From Saururus chinensis (taxonomy: Eukaryota > Streptophyta > Magnoliopsida > Piperales > Saururaceae): 64,000 bases of DNA. Below are positions 58,811 through 64,000 of this stretch, one piece after another. The notes under the pieces were generated by a model. That model saw only the letters and a program-made list of their open reading frames with translations, was not told where the DNA came from and made no database searches. A program made the translations under genes and the position numbers. Within the stretch, counting starts at the first letter, position 1. Every line of letters starts with the position of its first letter. The DNA is taken from positions 21,012,501 to 21,076,500 of the forward strand of contig CP141146.1 in assembly GCA_035235625.1 (NCBI GenBank), in the 5' to 3' direction.

Positions 58811-59714
58811 AACTATTGGATTCAAATAGGTTCATATACCTTAGGAAAGTCATTAGACTTGTTTTCCTAGAATAATTCCATAGGAGAACTTTGTCCCTTG
58901 TTCCTACTTGAAAATATTTTAGGACATAAAACAAAAAAAAATATTTTAATTGTTTTTTAATAGTTTTTTGTTGTTTGATTTGTTTTGTTTCAAAAAAGGA
59001 AAACTAAAACAAGTTTTGTGTTTTTAAACATATAGCATGAATATCATTAGAAATGCACTTCAATTATGAAGTATTGAACATAGTGGGTCACACATAGAAT
59101 GTATAATAAGTACAATATTAAGTCAAGAGGACTATTTGTAAATCTAGACTCTGATGCTATAAGGTAGTATAAAGGAATTGAGCAGTTTGGATTCCTTTGT
59201 AAACTAAATGAGATTTGAAATGCTTATTTTTCTTGAAATACTTTATGTAAACATTATCAAAAAGATCCTATAAAGATGATGGAGAGGGTTGCCTACATAA
59301 GACATATTGTATTAGTGTCAAAGCTACCATCCCCTTGACACAAGAAAAGGCAAAGTGCATAAAAGAAAGATAATATAAGAACTAGAATTTTGTATTGTTC
59401 CTTGAAAAGTTTACTTATTCAATGTAAATCACTAATCATACGGAATGTAAGCATGAGCCAAGTTTCTTAACGAACTCATTTGCCAAAGTAATGGAAGAAA
59501 AATGTTATTTTTTAATATTTTATCTATTGATATCCTTAAGTTATTTTGCTTGATCATGGTATAGTCTTTGACTTAAGGTAAAACACTTTAACATTTCTTA
59601 TTATTATGAAAATGGAACTTAAAATTAATTGTTAAAAGAAAAAATCTTATTCCAGTTAAAACTTTATTAATTTTATACTAACATGATCATTTAAATTTTG
59701 TATTTACTTCTTTC
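58811..59714. other. AT-rich stretch without a gene
   Basis: No recognisable protein, RNA gene or repeat family; AT-rich throughout. Confidence 0.5.
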
Positions 59715-60640
59715 TAGGAATAATATTATGTGAGAATGGTCTTGTTTGTGATGGGCAAGTTAATTGCATGTTGAAGACCACACCACATTAGGATTTGTGA
59801 GCTATAAATTAAGAGAGTGAGTCACTGATATTGTTGGATAATCTCTCTAATTCTGATTATGCATTACAGAGTTGTAAATTAAAATTTTTAGATGACAAGT
59901 TGTAGTGCTTTGTTATAAAATAGTCAAATGGGGAGATTGTAAGAACATGTGTCCTTATGTCAGGTATTAGCTTATTTCTTTGATCAAAACAATTTAATGA
60001 ATCTTTGTAATTTTGAGTCAATTAATGTTTGCAAATTATATTCTAAAGATTAATCTAAAACAAGACTCATATCTATGGTTCTTCATGTGGAAGCACGCAC
60101 ACGCATCACACTCACACTTTAGGGTAAAAGAGAATATATGTGAAAGAATGGTGAGAGTTGGAGACTTTTTAAATAAAAATTTTGATTTTTTGTACATAGC
60201 ATTTAATTGCTAAATAGCGTCGATCGATCAACCTTTATTGTACTAAGGTTCTCTAAAAACTTATTGATCGATCAATCACAAGAATATTCTCATCAAATGG
60301 TAGGATGAAAGCTTATACTAGAAATTTAACCGAAATGAGAACGATCGATCGCTTGGTTAAGCTGATTGATAGAAGGAAACAGGGAATCGATTGGTCATTT
60401 TAGGGAATGTTCAATTGATGTGATGAAGAATTGCCTAAATTAGATTTTTAGATTTGATTTAGATTCTTAGTTAAAAACACATTCATTTTGAGACATGGGA
60501 AGTCTATAAAAAGGGATATGAACGTGAGGAGAGAATGAAAGAAGGCTTAGAAATCTTAGAGAACTTATGTGGAGTTGCTCTAATAGTTTTTAGAGAAAAT
60601 TAATCTTTTAGTTGTGAGTTTTGTATACATAAATAAAAAA
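59715..60640 (+). repeat. Family-D element end and LTR, copy 3
   Basis: 59715-59937 matches 36545-36770. AAATGGGGAGAT then leads into an LTR starting TGTAAGAACATGTG at 59938. GATCGAT words cluster at 60220-60410. The LTR is cut off near 60640, where GC-rich sequence begins. Confidence 0.65.
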
Positions 60641-60680
60641 GAGTCATTAGGGGTATAATTAGTCCACAAAAACGCATGTG

Positions 60681-60920
60681 TAAAGGTGGCAAAGGGTCGT
60701 GCCAGCCTCGGGGCCTGCTCGGCCCTTCCTTGAAGGGTCAGGTTGACATACAGGCCTAGACCCAGCCCAGCCCCGAGGACCAAATGGTCTCCGGCCATAG
60801 CTTTCTAGCCCTAGGCCTATCGATCGGCCTTCCAAGTTTGGCCTTGAGCCTGATGGGCATGGCCCATATGGCCTTATGGACCTCCATAACGCGAGATGGG
60901 CCAACCCACCACCCCTAATG
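60681..60920. mobile_element. Possible hAT-type non-autonomous element
   Basis: A GC-rich block starts AAGGTGGCAAAGGGTCG and ends CCAACCCACCACCCCTA, imperfect inverted ends of the 'GGGGTGGCAAA' type common in short plant hAT-like elements. An 8 bp duplication is not obvious. Open frames inside are not genes. Confidence 0.4.
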
Positions 60921-60954
60921 TGCCAAAATATAAAAAGAGAATAATTTTGGGCCG

Positions 60955-62449
60955 GTCTGACATGATTGCTTAATGGTCGCTATGTTCAACTTCGAAATAC
61001 TACTAAGAACGTATGAATTGGAATTTGGATGAGGAAGATAGACTGTTCGAAGTTAAACATTGCGCACAAAGCTTGTTTACCCGAATTAGACATGTAATTT
61101 ATCCGTTTAAGTCACTATACGAGCCCGGTTAATTAAAGTGATAAAAATTAATTTTTAGAAGACTAATTAGGTTACCTAAGTGGGGAAGTTTTAGCCCAAC
61201 TTCTAAGATGATTAGGGTTTATAATTCACATGATTATAAAAAAGCTAATTAGAGCTTTAGGAGGGGGAGACTTCACGGGAGGGAAGAAGGAAGAGCTGTA
61301 GAAAAAGTTTCTAAGAGGCCGGTCAACAACGGTAGGGAGGAGCTTGCCAGAAGACAAGTGGTATGCAAGGTAAGATGCCTAGACTTATTAATTTTGATTG
61401 TTTAATCGTATAGGTAAATTTATATTAGTAGGCGTGAAAACAAAACGTGGTTTCGTGATGTATTTGCTGACTTTATTCTGCCCACTGGCATGGGCCGAGG
61501 CTACTGGACCTCTGGCTGCTAGTGCTAGCCTCATTAGAAGCCCTGACCTCCTCTGCCGATCCACCCCTTGTCTGGGTGGCAGAGAGAGTGTTGCAGCCAT
61601 GGTTGCGCCCCATCCCGGACATTTCAAAAGAGGCCCAAAAAATGATTCTTGGTGCTCAGGGTTGAGGCTGGGTGGCCGCCTCTGAGCTGCGAGGCCAGGA
61701 TGATCAGATCAGTCGCATAATAGGGGACAAATCAGTCTAGGTCGTGCAGCCAGTTGAATCATTTGCAGCACTTGCTGGTAGCATTGTTCGGAGCTAGAGA
61801 GAGGAGAACACAGATGGGTGGCATGTCCGTTCGGAACAGCAGCCCGAGCAGGGGTGAGGCTAGTGTGTCTAGTAGAGCCAGGGAAAGTCTGATTGCGGGA
61901 TCCGTGGCCTCCGGCAACCAGTCTGCAGGTCGGATGTGATGCTGGAATTGGCTGGACACCGTCCAGCAGCGGCTGGACTTCCATCTCGAGGCTGTCCCTG
62001 TGAGGGAGGTAGCCTTCATATGTTTAGAGCTTTTTTGGGACCTGAATCCAATGAGTCCGGTGATTTTGGTGCCAATCCGGCAAGGGGGAGAGCACCCGAG
62101 GTGCACCCGACTCTACCTCTACGCGTCATTTTCTATTCTTCTCCCGTCTCCGCGAGGGTGACGATGAGTACAAAATTATTTCCGGTCCGGTTTAGGAAAT
62201 AAAAATATATAATACCCATTAAATTGGGTCGGTTCAGTAGGGGCTTAGGTGTGGAAAAAATTTAAAAAAATTATATATTGTTCGATGGAACATGATGAGT
62301 GACTAGACCAAGTATTCTGCCAGGTAAAATTCATAAAGTTTTTAAAATAACTACTTTACCCTTATAGTTTTACACTTTCAGAAAAAAAAAATTCTTATAA
62401 CTTACCATCATGCATTTTACAAAGGCTATTAAAAATTTAGGTTGTGACA
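60955..62449 (+). repeat. Family-B LTR fragment, copy 3, plus orientation
   Basis: 60990-61260 is the inverse of 32040-32300 and of 10320-10500. The block ends TTTAGGTTGTGACA at 62449, like the family-B 3' end. The middle (61470-62170) is GC-rich with non-conserved open frames. The 5' edge is truncated. Confidence 0.65.
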
Positions 62450-62496
62450 GTTTGATTGCAAATTTTCATAAGAATGTGCACTTTGAATTAGAAAAA

Positions 62497-64000
62497 TGTA
62501 GCATCCGAGAATTTTTAGGTAATTTTTTAAATTTATTTTTGGCTTTTTTCTCTATTTTTATGGAATTATTTGATTGAAAAATTAGCGTGGTAAGTTTTTA
62601 TTTTGTAAGGGTTTTATTTTGGGTAAGGTCACCTAGGGGTGACATGGCCTAAGGGAGGTGATTGGCAATCATGTAATACACCATCCTCTTTTAGAACTTG
62701 GCGTCCCCTCTCCCTTCCTCTATATAAAGTCTCTCCAATCAAACCCTAGCCTCCATCTCTTTCTTAAGCATTGTGAAAAAAAAACTATTAAAGTTGAGAG
62801 CTTGGAGGTTCCGGTGACCGGAGAAGAGGGTCCGTCGCCGGAAAAGGAGACGAAGAGGAGGAACATGCATGAAGACATCATCGGGAAAAGGTAGGATCCT
62901 TGTTTATAAAATTTCATTTGTAGGAATGGGCTTATAGTTAAAAGTTTAATTGTTAGATCTTTAGCAATACTCTCTAAATATTGGAACTGGACCATTGAAA
63001 TCAGCATTGGTGTTTTCTCGCTTGTAGTTGTTCAGTTCCATGAGAATAGAATTGATACACGTAGAGGAAGCTATGGCTGATTGGACGTATGATAATCCTT
63101 GCTGAAGCGGCCGTTGGTTGTAGAAGGGAATTTTAAATCGGTCATATGGCCTTTGCAAGAGCACAATGCATGATCGACCCATGAAAATTCAGTCTTCAAC
63201 TCCCAGTTGCACACAGACTCGTAAGCTTAGAGGATAGTTGTTGTGGAGGGAATAGAATTGCTCGCCGAGGGTGACCGGTGCCACCCTGGCTACCCAAGGG
63301 CCGACTCTTGTCTGTTCTTCAACAGCAGAGATGCAGGGTGGAGTCTCTGTTGCCCCCCTTTTGTTTTTTTCCAAAACTTGCTAGGTAGGCGGGGAGAGTG
63401 GATGGCTGCCTCCACAAACTCCGGCCAGAGTCGACGGAGGAGTGGTTTCGATGAACTCCGTTAGACTATGGCTCGAACGGGATGAAAAGACGATGCTCTG
63501 CTTCTGCGTCTACACAAATGCGAGTGATGCGGAGGAGATGGAAGATGGCACCGGAGGTGCTAGAAGTGGGTTTGATTGCAACCAAGGGTCGACAGAGGAA
63601 TTCCCAGCGATTCTGGATGGATGAACGATCAGTGGCTCGTTGGCAGTTGCCCTCCTCCTCCCTTGGTGAGTCTGGAATGGGTAAAAGTTTCACCTTTTGG
63701 TGTGAACTGTAATGTCAGGGAGAAGCTTCAGGTAGCGGGGCAGACCAGGGCGGGAAGGCTGGCGGCAGCGCTTCGGCAGGACCTCCTATGCTCCGGTCTG
63801 CATGAAGCTTTGAAGTTTAGAGCAGCCAGCGGAGGGAAGAAGAAGGTCCCGAGCCGAGCCCCGATAGTTGCGGGTCTGGCTGAGTCAAAAGGACTGAGCC
63901 GGCCCGATTCAGATTGAGTTTGGGCCAGTTCAGGTTAAATCTTTTCTCATTTTAGTATTTTTAAACAATATATACTATATTAGTTATAGTATAATTAGTT
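62497..64000 (+). repeat. Probable start of another large LTR-like repeat, runs off the window
   Basis: TGTAGCATCCGAGAATTTTT at 62497 resembles the starts of the other large LTRs (TGTAATRTCCC). It is followed by AT-rich sequence, a GC-rich core (62800-62890 and 63240-63910) and an AT-rich tail. Possible TATA box TCTATATAAAG at 62720. The open frames in the GC-rich part carry no recognisable domain. The 3' end is outside the window. Confidence 0.45.

Noticed and set aside
61388..63917. Cluster of open frames near the right end
   Set aside because: Same GC-rich LTR-core composition as other rejected frames; no recognisable domain.

Overview
The window is nuclear DNA from a flowering plant. The evidence is a seven-exon gene with GT-AG introns for a plastid-type NusB-domain protein, a receptor-like kinase of the plant RLK/Pelle class, and dense plant-type transposons (chromovirus Ty3/gypsy, Ty1/copia, Mutator-like, CACTA, LINE and Stowaway-type elements). 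The species cannot be named from the sequence. The DNA is AT-rich, with GC-rich islands that lie mostly inside large LTR-like repeats.

Layout. 1-294: an unrecognised coding exon entering from the left edge. 485-12010: a three-level nest on the minus strand. A Ty1/copia element is split by a ~3.65 kb LTR-like repeat (1601-10646). That repeat is split in turn by a structurally complete but dead Ty3/gypsy chromovirus (2155-7549) with a CTATA target duplication, a tRNA-Met primer site and matched LTRs. 12499-12849: a MITE with Mutator-family ends. 13315-14349: an RLK-type kinase open frame. 14990-24636: a decayed Mutator-like transposase gene (MULE-1), cut by a CACTA element (15662-18133, TSD GAT) and by a 4.3 kb solo-LTR-like insertion (18365-22687, TSD TTACG/TTACA). 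A second CACTA copy follows. 25640-38760: fragments and copies of large non-coding LTRs.

40958-50659 (minus) is the clearest host gene: a NusB/antitermination-domain protein of 301 codons in seven exons, with one intron of about 7 kb that carries a LINE remnant. Just 5' of it lies a complete 7.1 kb Mutator-like element (MULE-2, 50976-58117). It has ~280 bp terminal inverted repeats, a 9 bp target duplication (TTTAAATAA), a MURA-type transposase pseudogene with its catalytic D-D-E still visible, and a second gene for a plant mobile domain (PMD) protein. Beside it, back to back, is the end of a second copy. 59938-64000 is again LTR-like repeats and a possible hAT-like short element.

Only the NusB gene, the kinase frame and the left-edge exon look like possible host genes. 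Everything else recognisable is transposon-derived and mostly inactivated. Among the in-frame stops I located in the gypsy element, nearly all are TAG, a pattern expected from decay of methylated CAG/CTG sites.
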